Origin: Nitrospiria bacterium
GTDB taxonomy: Bacteria; Nitrospirota; Nitrospiria; Nitrospirales; UBA8639
Assembly (NCBI GenBank): GCA_030430725.1
Contig: JAUIKP010000042.1
Span: forward strand, 1 to 12,117
Length of the DNA stretch: 12,117 nucleotides
Direction of reading: 5' to 3'
Shown: positions 1 to 6,431 of the stretch, in pieces
How positions within the stretch are numbered: position 1 is the first letter of the stretch
Layout: each line of letters opens with the position of its first letter
The notes under the pieces: generated by a model
What the model was told of the DNA's origin: nothing
Database searches by the model: none
Seen by the model: the letters and a program-made list of their open reading frames with translations, nothing else
Position numbers and translations under genes: made by a program

Positions 1-26
1 CCAAGCACTTTCATCGAAAACGTCAT
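1..26 (-). CDS. 5' end of an unidentified gene leaving the left edge (partial)
   Basis: Only the first eight codons and part of a ninth are inside the window, reading MTFSMKVL. The start is supported by a full AGGAGG Shine-Dalgarno sequence 5 nt upstream (32-37), one of the best ribosome-binding sites here, and by a near-consensus promoter about 150 nt further upstream. A second in-frame ATG at position 14 is too far from the ribosome-binding site to be preferred. The product cannot be identified from so few residues. The gene is probably transcribed separately from the rodZ-like gene, because a promoter and a terminator-like hairpin lie between them. Confidence 0.6.
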
Positions 27-31
27 GTAAG

Positions 32-37
32 CCTCCT
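32..37 (-). promoter_or_regulatory. Ribosome-binding site of the left-edge gene
   Basis: The minus strand reads AGGAGG, a full match to the anti-Shine-Dalgarno core, 5 nt before the ATG at 24-26. It is the main reason to accept a gene at the left edge. Confidence 0.65.
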
Positions 38-62
38 AGGTTAACAGAGTTGATGAGTCCGC

Positions 63-101
63 AAAAAACCATGGGGATACGAAATGACTTCCCCTTTTTT
101 T
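63..101 (-). terminator. Terminator- or attenuator-like hairpin in the leader of the left-edge gene
   Basis: A GGGGA/TCCCC stem (73-77 with 90-94) encloses a 12-nt loop. It is flanked by A63-68 and T95-101 on the plus strand, so the outer A and T tracts can also pair. Read on the plus strand it is a textbook intrinsic terminator, with the stem followed directly by seven T. Read on the minus strand, the stem is followed by ATGG and then six T, a weaker but plausible attenuator. It lies between the promoter at 183-212 and the start codon at 26. It may therefore act as a transcription attenuator, end a small RNA of about 110 nt, or be a bidirectional barrier. The sequence does not decide between these. 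Confidence 0.45.
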
Positions 102-182
102 CCTCTTTGTAAAGTGGTGTCGCCTGAGCGCCTCTACTCTATTTTTAAGTATAGGCTACCTTTAAGCCACACAAACTCCGTC

Positions 183-212
183 ATCATATCAATCAGTTTT
201 TTCGCCTGTCAA
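183..212 (-). promoter_or_regulatory. Near-consensus sigma-70-type promoter for the left-edge gene
   Basis: On the minus strand a perfect TTGACA -35 box (207-212) is followed by an 18-bp spacer and a TATGAT -10 box (183-188). The TG one base upstream of the -10 box makes it an extended -10. The predicted transcription start is near 176, giving a leader of about 150 nt before the ATG at 26. This is the strongest promoter-like match seen in the window. I recognise no known riboswitch in the leader, apart from the hairpin at 63-101. Confidence 0.6.
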
Positions 213-558
213 GAATGTGAAACAGAGTTGGGGCGCATATCAATAACGCACCCTGAACGGCCTACCCATAAAGGCCGACGGTAACAATCTCAGGGTTCTT
301 TGGGACAGGGAAAAGCGCAATGAGCTCTCAAAGAACCCCGGAAGGACCGGACTCTCAATGAGAGATCCCATATAAATATTCCATCGCGGGTCAAGAGGGA
401 TGGATTCACTCGAAGATTTGAAAAAGGCGCGATAGATAGCCAAGTCTAGAGTTTTTTTAGGCTTTATCCGGAAAATACGGCGATTGCGAATGGATGAAAA
501 ATTTGAAGGATTTGAGGAGAAAAGATTGTGTGGAGCCCTGGGTGTTCGTGTTATGCCG
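213..558. other. Gene-free spacer with several inverted repeats downstream of the rodZ-like gene
   Basis: No convincing protein or tRNA gene is present. The stretch holds a 6-bp hairpin CGGCCT/AGGCCG (258-263 with 272-277) and a 10-bp perfect inverted repeat (293-302 with 329-338). It also holds CCGG/CCGG arms around 338-350, a CTCTC/GAGAG hairpin (354-358 with 362-366) and a distant ATCGCG/CGCGAT pair (383-388 with 428-433). None is followed by a clear T tract on either strand, so they are not ordinary intrinsic terminators. The density of dyads suggests structured RNA at the 3' end of the operon, or protein-binding sites. No clean terminator for the rodZ-like gene was found. Confidence 0.35.
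293..338. repeat. 10-bp perfect inverted repeat in the intergenic spacer
   Basis: The arms GGGTTCTTTG (293-302) and CAAAGAACCC (329-338) are exact reverse complements separated by 26 nt. The loop can form a further short AGC/GCT pairing. A perfect 10-bp arm is unlikely to be a chance event in a spacer this short. The absence of a following T run argues against simple intrinsic termination. Confidence 0.5.
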
Positions 559-1440
559 TCAGGGTTTCAAGCGAATGTCTCGGACTACTTGGCCTGGTTT
601 TCCAAATGGACCTTGTGGTTCTCCATTAAGGCGGATGACCACACCGGCAGCGTTCCCTAATGTGAGCAAGTATTGTGTATTTGCCTTCCAGGTGCTCTTT
701 TGTCCCGGTTGTAATAAGGCCTCATGCGGAGCCTGATCGTCAGACTGCACCACCACCCAGGTCAGTTGTGTGGCTTCGATTTCTAGGACCAGCGTTTCAT
801 CGGATCCTGTGGTTTTTTCAGGAACGGGGGAAGGGGATATCGGTCGAGGTTCAGGGGCTGGTGGCGGTTCAGGGGCTGGTGGTAAAGGTGTGATGCTTGT
901 TGGAGGAGGAGAAGTGACCTGTACCTCATTGGGAACAGGGGCTTCTGATGAAACCCTGTCGGGTAATTCTATTGTTGGAGGTGGGGGCTGAAGTAGGGCG
1001 TCTTTTTGACTCCCCTTCATTGGTAAAAGGGGTTCGGATTCAGGTGGTGATGGAAGGGGTTCCTGCTGTTCGGGTAGCAGATAAAAGAGGACTCCGCCGA
1101 TGGCTAGAAATAAAACGACAACAAAATTCCAATTGAATCGTTTACGATGGGCGGCTTGTAAGGTGACTTGGATGTGTTGTTGCTCTTCTTGGGTGCGATC
1201 ATAGAAATTGCTGGAAGAAGTGAGGAAAAGCTGGATGGCATTCTCTTCATCCAGTCCCAACGAACGTGCATACGACCGAACGAATCCTTTCACGAACACT
1301 TTGGCCGGTAGGCTTGCGAAATCCTCTTCCTCAAGCGCTTGAAGGTGGTGCTGTTGAATGCGTGTTCTGGAAGCGATTTGCTCCAAAGATAAACGTTGTC
1401 GTTCCCGGGTCTGTCGGAATAATCCACCAAGAGTGTCCAT
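559..1440 (-). CDS. RodZ-like membrane protein: N-terminal HTH, one TM segment, Pro-rich linker, C-terminal DUF4115 domain
   Basis: A 293-residue protein with RodZ architecture. Residues 1-70 form a cytoplasmic helix-turn-helix domain of the HTH_25 type, with the typical run TRIQQHHLQALEEEDF followed by LPAKVFVKGFVRSYA. A single membrane segment at about 104-122 follows a basic HRKRF stop. Residues 127-210 are a proline-rich periplasmic linker, and about 216-293 match the DUF4115 beta domain. In E. coli, RodZ links the cytoskeletal protein MreB to the wall-elongation machinery; homologues elsewhere are less well defined, so a cell-shape role is inferred. I chose the ATG at 1440 because AGGA lies 7 nt upstream and the family usually begins directly with this short LGxLxR-type segment. 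An upstream GTG at 1506 lies inside an inverted repeat, and an ATG at 1479 has no ribosome-binding site. It is last in the run, 104 bp after the PfkB kinase. Confidence 0.85.
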   Translation of the reverse strand: MDTLGGLFRQTRERQRLSLEQIASRTRIQQHHLQALEEEDFASLPAKVFVKGFVRSYARSLGLDEENAIQLFLTSSSNFYDRTQEEQQHIQVTLQAAHRKRFNWNFVVVLFLAIGGVLFYLLPEQQEPLPSPPESEPLLPMKGSQKDALLQPPPPTIELPDRVSSEAPVPNEVQVTSPPPTSITPLPPAPEPPPAPEPRPISPSPVPEKTTGSDETLVLEIEATQLTWVVVQSDDQAPHEALLQPGQKSTWKANTQYLLTLGNAAGVVIRLNGEPQGPFGKPGQVVRDIRLKP

Positions 1441-1447
1441 GGCGTTA

Positions 1448-1451
1448 TCCT
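1448..1451 (-). promoter_or_regulatory. Ribosome-binding site that decides the start of the rodZ-like gene
   Basis: AGGA on the minus strand lies 7 nt before the ATG at 1440. Neither the ATG at 1479 nor the GTG at 1506 has a comparable site, so the shorter protein is preferred. Confidence 0.5.
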
Positions 1452-1503
1452 GAATGGGAAAGGTCTTTCCGGTTTTCATGTTGATTGACTTGTCATGGGA
1501 AGG

Positions 1504-1525
1504 CACACCTTATGTACAAGGTGTG
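1504..1525. repeat. 8-bp perfect inverted repeat between the PfkB gene and the rodZ-like gene
   Basis: CACACCTT (1504-1511) and AAGGTGTG (1518-1525) are exact reverse complements around a 6-nt centre. No T tract follows on the minus strand (it continues CCTTCCC), so an intrinsic terminator is unlikely. It may be an operator, an RNA-processing hairpin that separates expression of the last gene, or chance. Its overlap with the alternative GTG start at 1506 is a further reason to place the rodZ-like start downstream. Confidence 0.45.
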
Positions 1526-1544
1526 TGTACCGAAATCCTGAGGC

Positions 1545-2459
1545 CTATGACAAATCCTCAAAATGAGTCAGATGTTTAAAGGATGTAAATCGTTTGTCAA
1601 TTTCTTCACGGGTTAAATGCCGAAGTCGGTCCAGACTAAATTCCTCCACATTGAAGGATGCCATGACACTTCCAAAAATAATGGCCTGTCGAAGCCCGGC
1701 TTGTGAGTAATTCTCCGTAGCAGAAAGATACCCCATAAAGCCGCCAGCAAAGGTGTCGCCTGCGCCGGTTGGATCTTTTACCGCCTCCAGGGGATAGGCC
1801 GGAGCCCCAAAAATTTCCTGCTGATGAAACATTAAGACGCCATATTCTCCTCGTTTAATAATCAGGGTTTTGGGGCCTCGGGATAAGATCCGTTTCGCCA
1901 CTTGTACGAGATTTGCGTCATTTCCCAGTGCACGGGCCTCCCCGTCATTAATGACGAGGATATCGATATGTTCAAGGACTTTCCATAACGCTTCCCGTTT
2001 TCCCTCAATCCAAAAGTTCATGGTATCGCATGCCACGATAGATGGCCGCTTCACTTGATTCAGGACATCCAGTTGCAATTCTGGATCGATGTTGCCCAGA
2101 AACAAGGCGGACGGCGTGGTATAGCTGTCGGGAATTTTCGGTCGAAAGGTTTCTAGAACATTGAGATGGGTTTCCAGAGTTTGAGCTTCGTTGAGTTGAT
2201 AGGAATATTCTCCACGCCAGCGAAATGTTTTTCCAGCCCGTTTCTCTAATCCGTCCAGATTGATGCCTCGACTGTGCAGGAATTCAAGGTGTTCACTTGG
2301 AAAGTCTTCCCCAACGACCGCAATGAGGTTCACATCTGTAAAAAAACTGGCCGAAGTGGAAAAATACGTGGCGGATCCTCCAAGCACATTCGAGGCTTCG
2401 CCAAATGGCGTTCGTACAGAATCAAAGGCAACGGATCCGACTACTAATAAATTACCCAT
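1545..2459 (-). CDS. PfkB-family (ribokinase-like) sugar or nucleoside kinase
   Basis: A 304-residue kinase of the PfkB/ribokinase fold, which transfers phosphate from ATP to a hydroxymethyl group of a sugar or nucleoside. Visible marks are an N-terminal strand ending VVGSVAFDSV, the substrate-side GGSATYFS motif (27-34), and the C-terminal signature DPTGAGDTFAGGF (229-241) with the anion hole and catalytic Asp235. Length is normal for the family. The ATG lies only 5 nt after the mtnP stop, with an AAAGGG-type ribosome-binding site inside the end of mtnP, so the two are probably translationally coupled. Context suggests a substrate from purine or ribose salvage, such as adenosine, another nucleoside, or ribose derived from S-adenosylmethionine by-products. 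The sequence alone does not fix the substrate. Methylthioribose kinase (MtnK) belongs to a different family. Confidence 0.93.
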   Translation of the reverse strand: MGNLLVVGSVAFDSVRTPFGEASNVLGGSATYFSTSASFFTDVNLIAVVGEDFPSEHLEFLHSRGINLDGLEKRAGKTFRWRGEYSYQLNEAQTLETHLNVLETFRPKIPDSYTTPSALFLGNIDPELQLDVLNQVKRPSIVACDTMNFWIEGKREALWKVLEHIDILVINDGEARALGNDANLVQVAKRILSRGPKTLIIKRGEYGVLMFHQQEIFGAPAYPLEAVKDPTGAGDTFAGGFMGYLSATENYSQAGLRQAIIFGSVMASFNVEEFSLDRLRHLTREEIDKRFTSFKHLTHFEDLS

Positions 2460-2464
2460 AATGA

Positions 2465-3385
2465 TTAGGCCCTTTTTTTGGTGTGTAAGGTGGTCGATAA
2501 TAAATGACGCCGTAACAGAAGCTGATACCGCTTTCGCAAAATCGGACTGATTCGATTAAGCGGCGTGATGACGGCGTGATCTAAGGCGGTCTGGCAGGAG
2601 CAAGACTCAAGGTTTTTTGCAAGTGCTAACGCGTGCCGTAGGACGATTTTAGCAGTTTCGACGTTTTGACGCATGATCGATAGGATGGCACCAACGGAAA
2701 CGGCATCTTCCGTCTCGTGCCAGCAATCATAATCCGTGACCAACGCCAGTGTGGCATAGCATATTTCGGCTTCACGAGCCAATTTCGCTTCAGGAATATT
2801 TGTCATCCCGATGACATCAACGCCCCATTGCCGATAGAGAAACGATTCTGCTCGACTGGAGAATTGTGGCCCCTCGATGCACAGGTATGTTCCAGGACGG
2901 TGCACCCTGACGGAGACGCCCAGGCTAGCCTTTTCTAGCACACTCGACAAGGTCCCACATATGGGGTCTGCAAAAGCCACATGTGCGACAATTCCCTGGT
3001 CGAAGAACGTGTTGGCACGCTGAGTGGTTCGGTCAATGAATTGATCAGGAAGGACAAAATCTCCCGGTCGAATGGATTCCTTCATGCTTCCCACCGCGCT
3101 GATGGAAAATACTCGCGTCACACCGAGGGCTTTGAGGGCATGAATGTTCGCGCGATAATTGATGGCGGAAGGAAGTGTGCGGTGTCCTCGACCGTGGCGG
3201 GCCAAAAAGGCGACGCGCATGCCTTCAAAGGTTCCCAAAATTATGGCGTCCGAAGGCTTCCCAAACGGGGTGGCCACCCGCACTTCTTTTAGGTTGGTGA
3301 ACCCCTCCATTTCATACAATCCACTGCCTCCGATAATTCCGATCTGGGCCTGTTGGGGACGTAACGATGGCCGTTTAGTCTTCAC
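2465..3385 (-). CDS. mtnP: S-methyl-5'-thioadenosine phosphorylase
   Basis: A 306-residue cytoplasmic enzyme of the PNP/MTAP family. It cleaves methylthioadenosine (a polyamine-synthesis and SAM by-product) with phosphate to adenine and methylthioribose-1-phosphate. Motifs in order: GIIGGSGLYEM (16-26, phosphate loop), TPFGKPSD (39-46), RHGRGH (63-68), NYRANIHALK (76-85), IEGPQFSSRAES (170-181), GMTNIPEAKLARE (193-205) and TDYDCW (217-222). The two Asp of TDYD favour adenine-type bases over hypoxanthine or guanine. The start is a GTG with GGAG 9 nt upstream. The last 25-30 residues are strongly basic (RKRYQLLLRRHLL, ending KKRA) and extend beyond the usual fold. The gene heads a probable transcription unit with the PfkB kinase. 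Activity on 5'-deoxyadenosine, a radical-SAM by-product, is also possible for this family. Confidence 0.93.
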   Translation of the reverse strand: MKTKRPSLRPQQAQIGIIGGSGLYEMEGFTNLKEVRVATPFGKPSDAIILGTFEGMRVAFLARHGRGHRTLPSAINYRANIHALKALGVTRVFSISAVGSMKESIRPGDFVLPDQFIDRTTQRANTFFDQGIVAHVAFADPICGTLSSVLEKASLGVSVRVHRPGTYLCIEGPQFSSRAESFLYRQWGVDVIGMTNIPEAKLAREAEICYATLALVTDYDCWHETEDAVSVGAILSIMRQNVETAKIVLRHALALAKNLESCSCQTALDHAVITPLNRISPILRKRYQLLLRRHLLSTTLHTKKRA

Positions 3386-3514
3386 TTACTCGTTCTCCGT
3401 CATGTAAGAAGGTCTCTCTGCTTAAAGGGGCACGGCATGTGGTTTTGGTGGCATGCTGATTTGAGCCGAACTAATGGAGAGTCTTTTCTGACTCATCGGA
3501 CTGAAATTTTTGGC

Positions 3515-3544
3515 ATTGTACCATGAACGGCCCTGTATGGTTAA
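3515..3544 (-). promoter_or_regulatory. Candidate promoter of the mtnP-PfkB-rodZ-like unit
   Basis: On the minus strand TTAACC (3539-3544, four of six matches to the -35 consensus) is followed by 18 bp and TACAAT (3515-3520, five of six). A TG one base upstream gives an extended -10. It lies in the 179-bp gap after miaA and predicts a start near 3508, with a leader of about 120 nt. The leader has a GAGTC/GACTC hairpin at 3479-3494. Confidence 0.45.
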
Positions 3545-3564
3545 ACCAGACGATGGGGTTGATT

Positions 3565-4566
3565 TTAATGGGACGTTGCTTCCGTAGGAAATGGTAAATT
3601 TACGAAGGTGTACAGAAATTCATTGATGTGGTGCACGATTTTAGTGGCCGCTCGATCAGGGATGTCGGACTCTTCCAATGTCATCCACTGGATCGCGGAT
3701 TCCTTCTGAAACCAGGTCATTTGTCGTTTGGCGAAGTGACGCGTATCGCGTTTTAATAATCGTACAGCCTCTTTATAGGAATATTCTCCCGCTAAATACC
3801 CTGAAAACTGTCGATAACCTAGCCCTTTCATGGACCCGAGTTCTCGAGAAAATCCATGATTCAGGAGGGATTGCGTTTCTTCCACAAGCCCTTTCTGGAT
3901 TTCCCATTCCACGCGGGTTTCTATTCGTTGATAGAGGGCTTGGCGTTCCATGGTGAGTCCAATCCATAAGGATGGATACGGAGCGTCGTCAAAACGGTGT
4001 TGCTGCTGTATTACCGATAGGGGCGTTCCAAGAATGCGGTACACTTCCAGTGCCCGCTGGACCTTGTGTTGATCATTGGGATGAAGCCGTTGCGCGAGGT
4101 CGGGATCCACCTGTTGAAGCTTTTCGTATAGAAAAGCGGGTCCCTGAATTTTGGCTTCTTGGGCTAATTCACTCCGAATCAGCGGATTAGCCGGTGGACC
4201 AGGGCAAAGGCCTCGTAAGAGGGCTCGGATATAGAATCCGGTACCTCCGATGACCAGGGGCAGGAGACCCTGGCGATGCAGGCGAGCAATGTCTTGGGTG
4301 GCGTAATGCCTGAAATCACCTGCGTTAAAGGATTGGTTGGGATCGACGAGGTCGATTAAGCGATGAGGTATATTTTGTCGTTCGCTTAAAGAAGGTTTGT
4401 CCGTGCCGATGTCCATGCCACGATAAACCTGTCGGGAATCTGCCGTTAAAATTTCCGTGTTGAGAATTTTAGCGATTTCAATTCCAATGCGACTTTTCCC
4501 GATTGCGGTGGGCCCCACAATGGCGACGATGGGTTTCCATGTTGAGATGATGTCGGCCTGTTTCAT
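3565..4566 (-). CDS. miaA: tRNA dimethylallyltransferase MiaA
   Basis: A 333-residue enzyme that transfers the dimethylallyl group of DMAPP to N6 of A37 in tRNAs reading UNN codons, the first step towards ms2i6A. Motifs: P-loop GPTAIGKS (18-25), ADSRQVYRGMDIGTDKP (42-58, with catalytic Asp43), GGTGFYIRAL (107-116), HPNDQHKVQRALEVY (162-176), and the C-terminal AKRQMTWF (279-286) that contacts tRNA and pyrophosphate. Length is slightly above the usual 300-315. The ATG at 4566 follows the mutL stop by 19 nt. A TTG two codons upstream (4572) is possible but unneeded, and neither start has a strong ribosome-binding site, so coupling to mutL is likely. mutL-miaA adjacency is common in bacteria. 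Confidence 0.97.
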   Translation of the reverse strand: MKQADIISTWKPIVAIVGPTAIGKSRIGIEIAKILNTEILTADSRQVYRGMDIGTDKPSLSERQNIPHRLIDLVDPNQSFNAGDFRHYATQDIARLHRQGLLPLVIGGTGFYIRALLRGLCPGPPANPLIRSELAQEAKIQGPAFLYEKLQQVDPDLAQRLHPNDQHKVQRALEVYRILGTPLSVIQQQHRFDDAPYPSLWIGLTMERQALYQRIETRVEWEIQKGLVEETQSLLNHGFSRELGSMKGLGYRQFSGYLAGEYSYKEAVRLLKRDTRHFAKRQMTWFQKESAIQWMTLEESDIPDRAATKIVHHINEFLYTFVNLPFPTEATSH

Positions 4567-4585
4567 GAACAATCAGCGAACAGTC

Positions 4586-6376
4586 TTATTTCAATGGACG
4601 GGCAAACAGGGTGTGCAATTCTTCCAAGGAATGTCGAATGGCCACCCGCCTTCCATGGGGACAGGTCATGGGGAAATTTTCTTGTGCCCAATCCTGTAAA
4701 AGGATGGTGATTTCCGGTTGCGTCATGGGACGTCCGGCTTGAACGGCACTTTGACAGGCCATGGTAGCCAGAATGGGTTTAATCGTGTTGTCCAGCGAAT
4801 CTGTTGATTGCCATTCTGAGAGTTCATCCAATAATTCCAGGACCAAGGAACCTACGGATATATTTCCTAACATGGCGGGAATGGCTCGCACCACATAAGA
4901 TGTGGTTCCAAATCGTTCCACCTCCAATCCCGCTTGAGTTAGGGAGGGCAGCCATTCTTCCAATAATTCTCCCTGGTGGGGAAGAAGTTCCACCGGCTCA
5001 GGAATGAGTAGGCGTTGTTGGAGAATTTCTTTTTTCTTCCATGACCGAAGCAGTCTCTCAAAGCGAACCCGCTCATGAGCGGTATGTTGATCGACAATAA
5101 ATAGATCTTGATCGATTTGTCCGAGAAGATACGTGTGATGAATCTGTCCAAGCGGGTAGATATCACATGCCTGGTCTCTGCCCGAATAGACAGAGGGCGG
5201 TTCCTGGACAAATAGAGAAAGAGTGGAATGTCGGTTGGTGCCGGTTCCAGGGAATTCAGGGCCATGCTGGAATGGAGTCGGTGCGACGCTGAGGGAACTG
5301 GATGATGGCCTGGCAGAATGAGGCACTGGACCAGCCTTCTCCTTGTGTTCATCGGATACAATGCCGGATGAAGGTTGCGTGCAAAAGAGAGCTTTGATGC
5401 CACGGAGAACGCCCGTATGAATGATTTCCGGATGAGAGAAGCGGATCTCCCGTTTAGTCGGGTGGACATTGATGTCGATTGACTGTGGATCAAGATGGAT
5501 AAACACCATAAATTGTGGTTGTTTTCCTTTTGGTAAAAAGGATCCGTAGGCTTCATGTACCGCATGGGATATGGTCGAATTCTTTATAGGGCGTCCATTA
5601 ACAAAAATTTCCTGTGGCGCACGAGACGTTCGTGCATGGTGAGGGCTGACAGTAAACCCTGTGAGTTGAAATGAACCAGACTTATAGGTGATGGGGAGGA
5701 AGCGTGCAAGGAAGTCTGGTCCGTAGATCTGTAATAATCGATCTTGAAGGGAGGATACGGCAGGGTATTCCAGCACCTTATGATTCTGGTGGCGTAATCG
5801 AAAGTGGATACCTGGATGCACGGTTGCGGCCTGTTGGACGACATAACAGACTTTAGAAAATTCAGTGGGAACGGTTTTGAGAAATTTCAGTCGCCCCGGA
5901 GTATTAAAAAAGAGATCACGCACCTCCACTTGGGTGCCTTGAGGCCCGGTATAGTCTTGAACCTCCCATGCTACGCCTCCCGTGGACAGTGTTTGGGTCC
6001 CAAGTGTGCTGTCGCGTGGCACTGTCTTCAAGCAAAAACGAGCAATGGAGGCAATGCTGGGGAGGGCTTCCCCTCGGAATCCCATCGTCCTGAGTGTCAA
6101 GAGATCGTCTTCGGATCGAAGTTTGCTGGTTGCAAAACGTTGACAAGCCAATTGAGCATCCATTCGCATCATGCCTGTCCCATTATCCGTGACGCGAATG
6201 ACTCGTCGCCCACCTTCTTCGACTTCCACAGTGATTAAGGTGCTGCCGGCATCCAGGCTGTTATCGATCAGTTCCTTCACTACGGAGGCTGGTCGTTCCA
6301 CCACCTCTCCTGCGGCAATACGACACGACACATGGTCTGGAAGAATTTGAACTTTCCCAGTTACGGTCGAAAGCAT
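4586..6376 (-). CDS. mutL: DNA mismatch repair protein MutL, endonuclease-type
   Basis: A 596-residue protein of full family length. The N-terminal GHKL ATPase (about 1-330) shows IAAGEVVERPASVVKEL (20-36, catalytic Glu35), Asn39, DNGTGM (64-69), TSKLRSEDDL (83-92), GFRGEAL (99-105) and NVHPTK (303-308). A Ser/Pro-rich linker spans about 335-400. The C-terminal dimerisation and nuclease domain has DQHTAHERVRFE (429-440), ACQSAVQAG (540-548) and CPHGRR (572-577). These are the metal-binding motifs of nicking MutL proteins found where MutH is absent, so the protein probably nicks DNA itself after recruitment by MutS. Two usually conserved positions differ: Ala to Thr in DQHA, and Pro to Arg in CPHGRP. 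The proposed metal ligands remain. It starts 55 bp after cpoB and precedes miaA. Confidence 0.97.
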   Translation of the reverse strand: MLSTVTGKVQILPDHVSCRIAAGEVVERPASVVKELIDNSLDAGSTLITVEVEEGGRRVIRVTDNGTGMMRMDAQLACQRFATSKLRSEDDLLTLRTMGFRGEALPSIASIARFCLKTVPRDSTLGTQTLSTGGVAWEVQDYTGPQGTQVEVRDLFFNTPGRLKFLKTVPTEFSKVCYVVQQAATVHPGIHFRLRHQNHKVLEYPAVSSLQDRLLQIYGPDFLARFLPITYKSGSFQLTGFTVSPHHARTSRAPQEIFVNGRPIKNSTISHAVHEAYGSFLPKGKQPQFMVFIHLDPQSIDINVHPTKREIRFSHPEIIHTGVLRGIKALFCTQPSSGIVSDEHKEKAGPVPHSARPSSSSLSVAPTPFQHGPEFPGTGTNRHSTLSLFVQEPPSVYSGRDQACDIYPLGQIHHTYLLGQIDQDLFIVDQHTAHERVRFERLLRSWKKKEILQQRLLIPEPVELLPHQGELLEEWLPSLTQAGLEVERFGTTSYVVRAIPAMLGNISVGSLVLELLDELSEWQSTDSLDNTIKPILATMACQSAVQAGRPMTQPEITILLQDWAQENFPMTCPHGRRVAIRHSLEELHTLFARPLK

Positions 6377-6431
6377 GGGATTCCCAGCACGGGGTGATTA
6401 GGGTGAAAAGAATGCGAAGACTTGCAAAGAA

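Noticed and set aside
27..176. Lysine-type or yybP-ykoY-type riboswitch in the leader of the left-edge gene
   Set aside because: Short fragments (GUAGAGGCGC, AAAGGGGA) recall these classes, but the required neighbouring conserved blocks and helix order are missing.
84..284. Open plus-strand frame of 66 codons
   Set aside because: No ribosome-binding site, protein of no recognisable character, and it overlaps the strong minus-strand promoter and the leader hairpin.
240..443. Open minus-strand frame of 67 codons behind the rodZ-like gene
   Set aside because: It would start with TTG and no ribosome-binding site, and it runs through several inverted repeats. The amino-acid sequence does not look like a conserved protein.
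375..500. Possible tRNA or other small stable RNA in the AT-rich spacer
   Set aside because: No T-loop consensus, acceptor stem or cloverleaf spacing was found on either strand.
494..736. Plus-strand frame of 80 codons overlapping the 3' end of the rodZ-like gene
   Set aside because: It lies mostly antisense to the conserved C-terminal domain of the rodZ-like gene and has no ribosome-binding site or recognisable motif.
4939..5565. Minus-strand frame of 208 codons inside mutL
   Set aside because: It is an out-of-frame shadow over the MutL linker and C-terminal domain. The frame encoding MutL has all conserved motifs.
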